From Fen-671 sp963794745 (GTDB lineage: Bacteria > Actinomycetota > Acidimicrobiia > Acidimicrobiales > Palsa-688), in contig CAWCEZ010000011.1 in assembly GCA_963794745.1 (NCBI GenBank), forward strand, positions 744,001 to 808,000: a stretch of DNA of 64,000 nucleotides, read 5' to 3'. Of the stretch, positions 55,649 through 64,000 are shown piece by piece. Each line of letters opens with the position of its first letter. The stretch's first letter is position 1. The notes under the pieces were generated by a model. The model did not search any database. It saw only the letters and a list, made by a program, of their open reading frames with translations, and was not told the DNA's origin. Made by a program: the position numbers and the translations under genes.

Positions 55649-57217
55649 AGCTGCACTTCTGCGCCGCCCTTGATGGTGAAGTCTGCATAGAAGTTCTGGC
55701 AGAACTCACCTGCGACCTGGGAGCCCGTCACCTGCCCGACTGCGGCAATAAGGGCGATGTAGAACATCGCGTTCAGCCATTTGATACCTAGGCCCAGCGA
55801 CACCTTGTCCTGAAGAGCGACCTCGACAGCCGACGCCCCGAGAGTAACCGAGGTCCCCGGGTCGAACTTCCCGCTCAAGTGGAAGCTAGAGGCAGAGCCG
55901 GCGATGACCTTGAACCCGGTTTGGTCCACTACTGAGCCGGCCCCTGAAACGAGCATCGTGAAACCGCCTCTTATAATTGCGTCCTTCGAGGAGAGCCCAA
56001 GGGTGAGGAGCAAGCTCAACTCGTTTTTGGTGTACAACGGGACACCACCGCAGAAAGCGGGCGGGGGGCAGACCGGCATCTCGAAGGAGAAGGGCAGGTT
56101 GAACGCCGGCAGCTTGCCGCCGATCTGACTACCTTGTTGACGCACGGCGGTGTAGGTCACGTGCAGTGTGAAGGTAAGCCCTGATAGGGAGAAGTTGCCC
56201 TTCGGCGGCTGGCCCTTGGCAACGTCGAGGACCGAGACCGCGTTCGACCAGCTGACTACTCCATTGATCTGCCCAGTGAGAGATAGCGGGCCGCTGCAGG
56301 TGCCCGAGACATTTCCCGACCCGTCGCTCGAATAGCAGAAGCTGCCGTAGGCGTGGAGCCCGTCGGCCGCCCCGGCAAGCGAGATCGAGTAGGTGAGCTT
56401 GCCTGTCGGGTCGTGGCCGGTGTACTTCCAGCCGCTGAGCGACTGATGCCGGGAAGCAGCGCCTCGGGGCGCGCCAGCGTGCTCCGCGCGCAGCTTTGAG
56501 GGCTGGCTCGGCTTGCGCGCGTTGCGCTCCTGCGCGCGACGTCGAGCACGACCGGTCCCCCGCCGACGCTCGGCGACCAACCCGTCGTGCCGGCCGTAGC
56601 TGAGTCGTCTGTCGCGGTACCGAAGGCCTCGCTGTAATCCGGGGGCGAGTCGACATGGATACTCCCGGACTGGATAATGTCGGCGAGCTCGGCGGGCGCC
56701 GTGGAGACCACGAGCGATCCTCCGGCATGTTGCACGCCGGTCACAACCGCAGCGTCAAAGCCCTCGAGCAACATCACCTTGCCCGCCGCGAGCTGGCCCA
56801 GCGCCCCGGAACTGTTGGAGAACGTGTAGGTCGACCCGTCGGCCGAAACGGAACGGAGGCTGCTGCTGACCTGGCTGGGGCTGATGACGACCGTTTTCGG
56901 CGTAAACGTGACGGCTGCGCTCGAAGTGGCATGAGGGTTGCCCACGCCCACCGGCAGCGCGCGCGCTCGCCACTCGACGGCGTGCCGCCACCAGATGACT
57001 TGGGGCTGGTGGTCGTGGTCGTCTTAGCCGCGGTGCCCAACTTGGCGCTCACCGCCGGTTGCTTGGTCGCTGCTGGCTTGCGTGCTCGCTGCCCGACTTC
57101 GCGCTTGCGCCCTGGGCCATGGCCGGGCCGCCGAGGCCCGCAAGCAAGGCGGCCGCGCAGACGATGGCAACGCTGGGAGTTACCAAGCGTCTTGACAGCC
57201 GATCTGAGACCGGTCAT
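55573..57217 (-). CDS. Secreted protein of unknown function, broken by at least four frameshifts
   Basis: Pieces in three frames assemble into one secreted protein of about 545 residues. The ATG at 57217 follows AAGGTGGGG. The N-terminus (MTGLRSAVKTLG) joins to a hydrophobic signal SVAIVCAAALLAGLGG in another frame, then a Thr-rich linker, then SAAVTFTPKTVVISPSQV, and finally GWKYTGHDPTGKLTYSISLAG to TKSEKMTQAPC. The breaks lie near 57180, 57075, 56965 and 56545. No enzymatic motif is visible; paired Cys (FCYSSDG, CSGPLSL, CPPPAFCGG) suggest disulfides. It may be a true pseudogene or a poorly sequenced gene. Confidence 0.5.
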
Positions 57218-57415
57218 TGAGCCCCACCTTTCGTTTAGAGAAGCGACAATGCCATGCACGCCGCGAGCGCCCGGAGTTACAAGAACGGAGGAATTTGCAC
57301 CAGGCGCCCTAAGTAGGCACAAGCACATTTTTCGGTGCAAATTTGACGTGCCCAGAAGCCTACGTCACAGCTGGCAATCGATCGGTGATCCCGGAAACGG
57401 AAGAAAACCAGGATC

Positions 57416-59431
57416 TCACGGGGTTGTCGCACCCAGGCGCAATGAGGCGAGAAACTCCTCCACTTCGGCCCTCGAACGGGTCCGCCGCATCGGCGGCAGG
57501 GCATGGACCAGGTGCCAACGGTAAGGCGCCTTGCCGAGCCTTCTGTCCAGGACGGCGACGACGCCGCGGTCCTCGCTGCGAACGCACGAGCCGCCCGGCA
57601 CCCTGAGCCAACAGGGTGGCGGCCCGTGGCACATCGATCAGTTCAAACGCCCGTGGCCCAAGAGCAGCCCGACGTGCCCGCAACAGGGGGTCATCGGGCC
57701 TGGGGAACGGGATCCGGTCGATGGTCACCAACGACAAGGACGGTCCCGGGACGTCGACACCCTGCCAGAAACCCATCGTCGCGAAAAGGCACGAATGCTC
57801 GTCGGCCGTGAACTCCGCTACCAGCTTGGGCTTGGGCAGGTCGGACTGCGTGAAAATTCTCCAAGGGGTACGCCCGCGCACCATTTCCGCGGCCGCTTGC
57901 ATAGCCCGCCAGCTGGTGAAAAGTGCAAGTGCCCGGCCCTGGGACGCCTCAATGAGCGCGACCAGTTCTTCGTGCATCGCAGCCTCGAAATTCGCCGCCC
58001 GCGGGTCGGGCAGGTGGACAGGGCAATAGAGCAAGGCCTGGTCCTTGTAAGAAAACGGGCTGCCCACGTCGATCTCGTCGTAGGACCCTGGCGACAGCCC
58101 GAGCCTCTCTCCGAGACGGGGCGGGATGGTGGCGCTGGCGAGCACGGCTGTCGGCGCGCCTTCTCCTTTCCAGAGCCGCTCGGTGAGGGCACCGCCGACG
58201 TCGATCGGCGCCACCCGCAGCGCGGGCGCGTGTTCGGGGCCTTCCACCCAGGCGATGTGGCTCTCGGGCAGCTCCAGAATTTCGCTGACGTCATCAATTA
58301 AATGGGATGCAGCCTTTTGCGCCCGGACACGTCGTGGTTCGGGGGCGCCGTCGGATGCGCGGCCTGCCTTGCGAAGCTCCTCCAGCAACCGGCTCGCCCG
58401 CTCCCTCACGAGACCTAGGGCACGCGCGACGTCCTCGTCGATCGGCCGCACGAGAGCCATGTCGCGGTGCGGGCGAAGGACGCCGCCCAGAAGTGTCGCG
58501 GCATCTTCCAAGTCGCTCGCTAGCGAAGCGTTCGCCACCAAAGCGCGCGCCGAGCGCGCCAATGCCACCAGGCGGGCCTGGCTCAGGTCGAAACCGAAGG
58601 CGGCGGAAACGATGTCTTCCAACTCATGAGCCTCGTCGAACACAACAAGGTCGTGAGGCGGCAGCAGCTCGGCCTCTTTGATCGACAGCGACGTTGCGTA
58701 AAGGTGCGTGTTCACCACGACGACATCTGCCTCTCCGGCGCGCCGGCGGGCCGCCTCGGCAAAGCACTCCCCTCCCGAGGGGCACTGTGCCGCGCCAGGG
58801 CACTCCCGCCAACCCGTGCTGACCTGCGCCCACGCAGCCTCGCTAGGTTCCCAGGCAAGTTCTGCCCGGTCCCCGAAAATGAGCTCCTCGGCGCCGGCTT
58901 TCTTGTCCCTGGTCGCTTTCTTGTCCTCGGTCACTTTCTTTTCCCGGTCGCCGTTTTGCCGGACGCCCACGCCGCAAGCCGGAGCACCTCACGGCCCAAC
59001 GCCCCGAGGCCGCTCCGTGGCGGCGAGCGCCCCTCCCCGAGCTGCATCTGCTCGGCCCCCGGGTCGGCACCTGTGAGCTCTGCTACCCGCTGGAGGCAGA
59101 CGTAGTTGGAACGACCTTTCAAGACGGCGAAATTGAACCGCACACCTAGCGAGCGGCTCAGCTGGGGCAGGTCTCTGCCGGCCAACTGGTCCTGCAACGC
59201 CTTGGTCGCGGTAGACACGACCACCCGCTCGCCGAGGGCGAGAGCGGGCACGAGGTACGCAAGGCTCTTACCGGTCCCGGTGCCGGCCTGGACTACCAGG
59301 TGGCGCCGTTGCTCGATAGCGTGGCCCACCGCCTCCGCCATCGCGAGTTGTTGGGGCCGCTCCTCGTGGTTTGGGAGGCCCCCCGCCGCACGAGCGAGCG
59401 CCTTGGCTATGGCATCGGACGGCTGCACCAA
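57416..59431 (-). CDS. dinG: DinG/YoaA-type ATP-dependent helicase, two apparent frameshifts
   Basis: An XPD-like superfamily 2 helicase of about 672 residues that unwinds DNA during repair. The first frame has VVQAGTGTGKSLAYLVP (Walker A) and SNYVCLQRV. The second has WRECPGAAQCPSGGECFAEAA, four Cys that may hold an iron-sulfur cluster, VVFDEAHELED (Walker B DEAH), FSYKDQALLYCPVHLPDP and VDVPGPSLSLVTIDRIPFPRPDDP. The third restores the C-terminal SEDRGVVAVLDRRLG. The breaks lie near 58943-58947 and 57578-57583. A Lys/Asp-rich insert of three 18-bp units sits between the first two parts. Confidence 0.85.
58898..58951 (-). repeat. Three 18-bp tandem units in the dinG-like gene
   Basis: The units share CTTTCTT at 18-bp steps and encode REKKVTE-DKKATR-DKKAGA-type hexapeptides. 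They fill a stretch between the helicase's N-terminal part and the Cys-rich block, where homologous helicases have only a short link. Confidence 0.8.
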
Positions 59432-59437
59432 AGAGCT

Positions 59438-60292
59438 TTATGCCCGCCTGTAGGCCCGTGTCGCGAGCGGCACAAAAATGACGATCACGCCGACAAGCCA
59501 TGCGACGCTTTGCAACACCGACGAGGTCAGGCTCTGGCCGATCACCGGTTGTACGCGTGAGCCGAGGGCAAGGAGCCGGAGCGCGTCGATGACCTCCGTG
59601 AAGGGCTGGTCGCGTGCAAAGCCTCGCAACCAAGAAGGCATGGTCTGGATCTGGACGAATGCCGACGAAATGAACGTCAAAGGGAACACCCAGATGAGCC
59701 CGAAGGCCTGGACCGCTTCCTCGTCTTTGACTGCCAGGCCGATGTAGGCAGAAACGCAGCAAACAGCGAGACCCAGCAGAGCCGACAACGCGATCATCCC
59801 GATAGCGCCTGCAAACCCGCCGCTGAAACGGAAACCGACAGCGTACCCAACCCCGACCATGACCAAGATCGTCAATAGCAATCGGAGCGTATCTGCGGCC
59901 AATCTTCCGATGAGGAACGCCGAGCGCGCCGTGGGCATGCTCCGGATCCGGTCTATCCCGCCTCGCTGGAGCTCCCTTGCAAGGCCGATAGCGGTACTAA
60001 AGGAAGCAAAACCGGCGGTTTGGGCAATGATGCCGGGGATCAGGTAGTCGACGTACCCCCCAGGGATCGGGACACTTATCGCCCCGCCAAAGACGTAGCG
60101 GAACAGAAGAGTGAACATGACCGGCTGCACAACGGTAAAGAAGATGTAGGCGGGTACACGCCACCAGACGAGGAGGTTCCGCTTCGTCATTACAAGCGAA
60201 TCTTCGATTACCCAACGGGCACGCTGCCCGAGCCCGGGATCGGTGAGACCCGGCGTCGCGCCCACGCCCGCGTTGAGACCCGTGCTCGCCAT
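59438..60292 (-). CDS. ABC-2 type exporter permease (DrrB-like)
   Basis: A 284-residue membrane protein with an N-terminal cytoplasmic segment (RWVIEDSLVMTKRNLLVWWRVP), six helices and the ABC-2 coupling block SFSTAIGLARELQRGGIDRIRSMPTARSAF. Its ATG at 60292 overlaps the TGA of the ATPase frame (TGATG), the usual coupling of drrAB-type exporters. It may export a drug, lipid or polyketide-like compound. The alternative frame reads without a stop from the ATPase into this gene. Confidence 0.88.
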   Translation of the reverse strand: MASTGLNAGVGATPGLTDPGLGQRARWVIEDSLVMTKRNLLVWWRVPAYIFFTVVQPVMFTLLFRYVFGGAISVPIPGGYVDYLIPGIIAQTAGFASFSTAIGLARELQRGGIDRIRSMPTARSAFLIGRLAADTLRLLLTILVMVGVGYAVGFRFSGGFAGAIGMIALSALLGLAVCCVSAYIGLAVKDEEAVQAFGLIWVFPLTFISSAFVQIQTMPSWLRGFARDQPFTEVIDALRLLALGSRVQPVIGQSLTSSVLQSVAWLVGVIVIFVPLATRAYRRA

Positions 60293-61315
60293 CACTGACC
60301 TCCTCGTGCGAGCGGGCTTAGCGCGCCCGCCTTTTCGGCCCCTAGCACTACCGCCGCCCGCACCGTCGCCATCGGCCTCCTCGGCAGCGTGGCCGGTAAG
60401 GGACATGAACACGTCGTCGAGGGACGGCCGGCGCAAAGCCAGCCCCGCCGTCGCCACACCGGCGCTGTCAAGGCTTCGCACGACCTCCACCAGTACCTGC
60501 GAACCCTGCCCCCCGGCACGGACCTGGACCGGCGCTCTTGGTCGTCCACGACCGGCGCCCCCTCGCCGAGGGCGGAAACGGCCGCGACAGCCGCCTGCAG
60601 CTTGGCGCGGTCTGTCACCGAAAATTCGACCACATCGCCGCCGATGCGGTCCTTCAGCTCTCCTGACGTACCCGATGCGATCACCAGGCCGTGGTCGATG
60701 ACCACAATATTGTCGGCAAGCTCGTCCGCTTCGTCGAGGTACTGCGTGCAAAGCAGGAGAGTCGTCCCGCCCGCAACAAGCTCACGGATGATCGCCCACA
60801 TCCCCACGCGGCTACGGGGATCGAGACCGGTCGTCGGTTCGTCCAGGAAAAGGACCTTAGGTTCGCCGATAAGGCTCGCAGCTAGGTCGAGGCGCCGGAG
60901 CATCCCGCCCGAGTAGGTCTTGGCCTGGCGTTTGGCTGCGTCGGCGAGGTCGAGGCGCTCCAAAAGGTCGCCGGCACGGCGGCGAGATGCGGTCTTGCCC
61001 AGGTGGTAGAGGCGCCCGGCCATTTCCAGGTTCTCAAAGCCAGTCAGGTCGGGCGTGATCGCCGTCGCCTGCCCCGCCAGGCCGATAACGCGCCGTAACC
61101 GCCGCCGCCTGGCGGGATACGTCGTAACCGCAAACGGTTGCCCGGCCGCTGGTGGGCTCCAGCAGGGTGGTCAGGATGCGCACCGCAGTGGTCTTGCCGG
61201 CCCCGTTGGGGCCGAGAAGGCCAAGCACGTTCCCCTCCGGGACAGAGAAGTCCACTCCTCGCAATGCTTCGACGGCACCAAAGGACTTGCGCAGCCCCTC
61301 GACCTCGATGATCAC
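60292..61315 (-). CDS. ABC exporter ATP-binding protein (DrrA-like), at least two apparent frameshifts
   Basis: The ATPase of the DrrAB-type exporter, about 340 residues. The first frame starts MIIEVEGLRKSFG (GTG 61315), with Walker A GPNGAGKTT. The second gives RVIGLAGQATAITPDLTGFENL, the signature YSGGMLRRLD and Walker B VLFLDEPTTGLD. The C-terminal domain (APVQVRAGGQGSQVLVEVV to LRRPSLDDVFMSLTGHAAEE) lies in a third frame. Breaks are near 61093 (one extra base) and 60535 (one missing base). A further shift is needed if the TGA at 60292-60294 is the true end. Its GTG overlaps rnhB's stop. Confidence 0.82.
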
Positions 61316-62019
61316 TCGTCTCGCCCCATCTCTGCAGATCCGGCGAGGTCATCGTCTACGTCGCCCTCGCGGTAGGTACGCATGTCCCAGCTGAGGCCCT
61401 CCATGAAGACCCAAGTACGCCTGTGGATGGTTGACGGCCCATATGCCTGGAGCGCCATCTTGTGGCGCCAGCAGGGATAACCCTTGTTGTCTTGGAACTC
61501 GTAGTGTGGGTAGTTCGGCGCAACCGCCCTCATGTGCCGGTCGCGGGTGACCTTGGCGAGCATGGAGGCGGCCGCTATAGAAAGGCAACGCGCATCGCCG
61601 CGCACGATCCTCACCGTGTTGCCTGTCCCGACAAAATCCCAATTCCCGTCGAGCAGCACCAGGTCTGGCACCAGCCCCAGGCCCTCCACGGCGCGCCGAG
61701 CGGCCACCCGTTGCGCTTCGGCCATGCCCAGAGTGTCGCACTCAACCTGGGTCGCAGCCCCGACGGCCCATGCTGAGCACCATCCGGCAACCCGGTCGAA
61801 AAGGGCTTCGCGACGATCTTCGGGGAGCATTTTCGAGTCCCGCACCCCATAGACACGGCGGCCCCGAGGCAAGACTGCAGCCCCCACCATCAGCGGGCCG
61901 GCCCACGCACCGCGCCCAACTTCGTCCACACCTACGACCGTTTCGTGCCCAGCCGCCCAAGCGTCGCTTTCGAAAGCCAACGTTGGCGGCGTCCCGTAGC
62001 GGGCCCCGCTGCTCGCCAT
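61312..62019 (-). CDS. rnhB: Ribonuclease HII
   Basis: Cleaves RNA in RNA-DNA hybrids and at single ribonucleotides. The protein of about 235 residues has VVGVDEVGRGAWAGPLMVGA with the catalytic Asp and Glu, VLLDGNW and ARCLSIAAASMLAKVTRDRHM with the remaining acidic residues, and YEFQDNKGYPCWRHKMALQAYGPSTIHR. ATG 62019 was chosen as start; GTG/TTG codons a few bases upstream are alternatives. It overlaps the ABC ATPase start by 4 bp. Confidence 0.96.
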   Translation of the reverse strand: MASSGARYGTPPTLAFESDAWAAGHETVVGVDEVGRGAWAGPLMVGAAVLPRGRRVYGVRDSKMLPEDRREALFDRVAGWCSAWAVGAATQVECDTLGMAEAQRVAARRAVEGLGLVPDLVLLDGNWDFVGTGNTVRIVRGDARCLSIAAASMLAKVTRDRHMRAVAPNYPHYEFQDNKGYPCWRHKMALQAYGPSTIHRRTWVFMEGLSWDMRTYREGDVDDDLAGSAEMGRDE

Positions 62020-62029
62020 TGTCAACACC

Positions 62030-62437
62030 CTACGCCAGGAGGGCTATCTGATCGGCTTCCGAGCCATCAGGACCGCTCCTGAAGAAAGCGTCTATCACTT
62101 CGTGCCCAAGTTCCGCCGTGGTGAGCCGAAGGCTGAGCGCCAGGACGTTGGCATCGTTCCATTGGCGTGCGCCTCGCGCTGTTTCGGCGTCGATGCAAAG
62201 CGCCGCCCGCGCACCGGCGACCTTGTTGGCGGCCATCGCCACGCCGGTACCAGTGAAGCAACAAACAACGCCTACGTCGGCGGCGCCACTTGCGACAGCC
62301 TCCCCGACCGCCCGGCCGGCCTCCGCCCAACGGAGCGGGTCGGCGACCACCACGACATCGTGGCCAAGGTGCACGAGATCGTCCTTCAGCTCCTCGGTCA
62401 CCGGCGTGGTTTCGTCGGTGCCGAACGCCACTCTCAT
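62030..62437 (-). CDS. RpiB/LacAB family sugar-phosphate isomerase
   Basis: A 135-residue protein with the RpiB fold: MRVAFGTDETTPVTEELKDDLVHLGHDVVVV, then GVVCCFTGTGVAMAANKVAGARAALC with the catalytic-type Cys and anion-binding GTG loop, and RQWNDANVLALSLRLTT. RpiB interconverts ribose-5-P and ribulose-5-P; related proteins use other sugars. The usual N-terminal (V/I)AxxxDHAG motif is changed to FGTDE, so the substrate may differ. Eleven bases separate it from rnhB, which follows. Confidence 0.82.
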   Translation of the reverse strand: MRVAFGTDETTPVTEELKDDLVHLGHDVVVVADPLRWAEAGRAVGEAVASGAADVGVVCCFTGTGVAMAANKVAGARAALCIDAETARGARQWNDANVLALSLRLTTAELGHEVIDAFFRSGPDGSEADQIALLA

Positions 62438-62553
62438 TGGCCTCACGCTAGCAAGAGCGGGGCCCTTCCAGCCCCGCCAGGATGGATCTTCCCCATCCGA
62501 CCAGGGCGCAAGCTTACTGACCGCCATTCCCCGGTCCCCTATAGGATGGCGCG

Positions 62554-63132
62554 GTGAGCTCCGGGGCCGAAGGCACACGTGCTGTCGTCATCCCCGTGAA
62601 GGCATTTTCCAACGCAAAGATGCGGTTGGCCTCCGTCCTTCGCCCCGAGGAGCGGGCCGCCCTGGCGAGGGAAATGGCGGAGCATGTAATAAAGGCGTCA
62701 CGCCCACTGCCGGTAGTAGTCGTCTGCGACGACCTCGAAGTTGCGGCTTGGGCTGAAAACCTCGGCGCCCGTGCGCTACTGGAGCCCGGGCTAGGTCTCA
62801 ATGGCGCCGTCGGTACGGCAGTAGCGCAACTAGCTGCCGAGGGCTTCGAGCGATTGGTTGTCGCGCACGCCGACCTCCCTCTCGCCACCGAGCTCGCTCG
62901 CTTAGCGGACGTTGACGGCATAGCGCTCGTGCCCGACCGCCACCTCGACGGCACAAACGTGATCAGCGTGCCGGCTCTATGCGGGTTCGTCTTTTCCTAC
63001 GGACCGGGGTCGTTCTTACGCCATCAGGACGAAGCCCGGCGGACCGGCCTACCTTGGCGGGTCGTGCACGACCCAGGTTTGGCCTGGGACGTGGATTTCC
63101 CGGCGGACATGGCGGCGGTTACACCTAGCTAG
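62554..63132 (+). CDS. cofC: 2-phospho-L-lactate guanylyltransferase CofC
   Basis: Makes the GDP/PEP-type intermediate for coenzyme F420 (also called FbiD in mycobacteria). The 192-residue protein starts TRAVVIPVKAFSNAKMRLASVL, the nucleotide-binding loop with Lys, then RLVVAHADLPLA with the metal-binding Asp, and ALVPDRHLDGTNVISVP. No other F420 gene is in the window. Divergent from the RpiB-like gene with 116 bp between starts. Confidence 0.9.
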   Translation: MSSGAEGTRAVVIPVKAFSNAKMRLASVLRPEERAALAREMAEHVIKASRPLPVVVVCDDLEVAAWAENLGARALLEPGLGLNGAVGTAVAQLAAEGFERLVVAHADLPLATELARLADVDGIALVPDRHLDGTNVISVPALCGFVFSYGPGSFLRHQDEARRTGLPWRVVHDPGLAWDVDFPADMAAVTPS

Positions 63133-63174
63133 CATCTTGTCCCATTAGTAGCGGTCCCTGGTCCTGGAACGCCG

Positions 63175-64000
63175 TGACGGGCCGCGTCCCCGGCTTGCAA
63201 CATCGTCGCATCCCGGTCAGCACCGTGATCGTGGCCCTGGCTGCCGCCTTCAGCCTGGCGGTCGGTTGGTACCAGCTGTTCGGGTTACGCGAGCTGCACG
63301 AGTACCTGGAATACGACGACGGAGTGTGGTTCGGCACCTCGGTACGGCTTGCTCATGGGATTTTCCCGTACCGTAACTTCGTAGACGACCAGCCCCCAGG
63401 CGTGCCCGTCGTCATGCTCCCGTTTGCTTTGTTGTCCCGCTCCGTCGGTACCGCAACCGCCTTCGCCGCGGCCCGGGTCGTGGTGCCCCTGTTCGAAACC
63501 GTTGGAGTAGTCGCGCTCGGATGGATGTTGCGCCACCGCGGCGCCCTGACCGTTGCGGTCGCGTGCGGTGCCATGGCCATGTACCCGGTGAGCCTGATCG
63601 ACCAGCGGACCGTGATGCTCGAGCCCTTCTGCGCCACCTTTTGCATGTTGGGGCTCGCTGCTGTCTTCGATGGCGACAAGCTGAGCGGGCGGACCGGACG
63701 GCTGGCGGTAGGTGGCGCCTTCTTCGGTCTTGCCGGCTCGTGCAAGGCATTCGCGCTGCTTCCTTTTGTAGTGGTGGCGGCCACCCTCCTGGCGTCGCCG
63801 TTGCGTCGACGACTCCTACCTTTTGTGGCGGGCACGGCGGGAGCCTTCGCCATCGTCTGCGGGCCGTTCTTCGTGCTCGCCCCGAACGCCTTCGTCCACG
63901 ATGTGATCGTCACGCAGATCTCACGGACCGGAACGGTCGAGCCGTCGGTCTACGACCGCCTCACGTCCCTCATTGGCTCGCCGCCATCGCAAGTGCCCAC
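63175..64000 (+). CDS. Polytopic membrane protein, GT-C glycosyltransferase-like (3' end beyond the window)
   Basis: From GTG 63175 a frame runs open to the end of the window, giving 275 residues. The first helix is VIVALAAAFSLAVGWYQLFG. The periplasmic loop ELHEYLEYDDGVWFGTSVRLAHGIFPYRNFVDDQPPGVPVV has the DD and PYRDF-like features of GT39/GT-C mannosyl- or arabinosyltransferase-like proteins. More hydrophobic helices follow. Start choice is uncertain. It is 42 bp after cofC on the same strand. Confidence 0.7.

Overview
The window is GC-rich, densely coded chromosomal DNA of an actinobacterium. The evidence is GTG starts with AGGAGG-type ribosome sites, two actinobacterial LexA boxes, a DnaE2 / ImuA' / ImuB mutasome, a mycothiol conjugate amidase (mca), a CofC enzyme of coenzyme F420 synthesis and a DivIVA-like coiled-coil protein. 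The family mix resembles Acidimicrobiia or a related lineage, but no rRNA or other phylogenetic marker is present, so the class is inference. I saw no tRNA, rRNA, CRISPR array, insertion sequence or prophage.

Layout. 1-6.4 kb (minus): PoxB-like TPP enzyme (cut by the window edge), 2H phosphoesterase, a LigD-type polymerase and a separate ATP-dependent DNA ligase, and malQ. 6.5-13 kb (plus): DUF72 protein, alpha/beta hydrolase, RecB-like nuclease, PAP2 phosphatase, a polytopic GT-C-like protein and a YdjC/ChbG-type deacetylase. 13-18 kb (minus): Rrf2 regulator and a phosphate-uptake locus pstS - pstC/pstA fusion - pstB, then acylphosphatase. 18-24 kb: GT4 glycosyltransferase diverging from a PIG-L deacetylase, an orphan VirD4/TraG-like ATPase and two secreted proteins. 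24-28 kb: LexA-controlled dnaE2 with an MT-A70 methyltransferase behind it. 28-33 kb (minus): DivIVA-like protein and a four-gene ABC exporter plus two-component module with 4-nt overlaps. 33-36 kb: hemerythrin protein, MBL hydrolase, mca and an SCP2 protein. 36-41 kb: dtd, a secreted protein behind a candidate Pho box, a secreted protein of three 330-bp repeats, a PAP2 enzyme and an aldo/keto reductase. 41-44 kb (minus): imuA'-imuB with a LexA box. 44-46 kb: TfoX-like, VOC, ArsR and SRPBCC genes. 45.6-49.4 kb (minus): two paralogous lipoproteins overlapping an FtsH-like membrane protease. 49.5-51.2 kb: MarR/MFS pair. 51.3-57.2 kb: large secreted or lipoprotein genes. 57.4-64 kb: DinG-type helicase, ABC-2 exporter, rnhB, RpiB-like isomerase, cofC and a partial polytopic membrane protein.

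Two themes stand out. First, DNA damage tolerance and repair: a split LigD/ligase pair, a RecB-like nuclease, DnaE2, ImuA'B, DinG and RNase HII, with dnaE2 and imuA'B sharing the same LexA operator type. Second, phosphate handling: Pst uptake, a candidate Pho box upstream of an unknown secreted protein, and several phosphatases.

Caution on quality. About 20 apparent single-base indels break otherwise intact genes. Roughly nine of them fall at or next to G-run/C-run junctions such as GGGCCC. Sequencing or assembly error explains most of them better than gene decay, so genes marked as frameshifted are annotated over their full inferred span.
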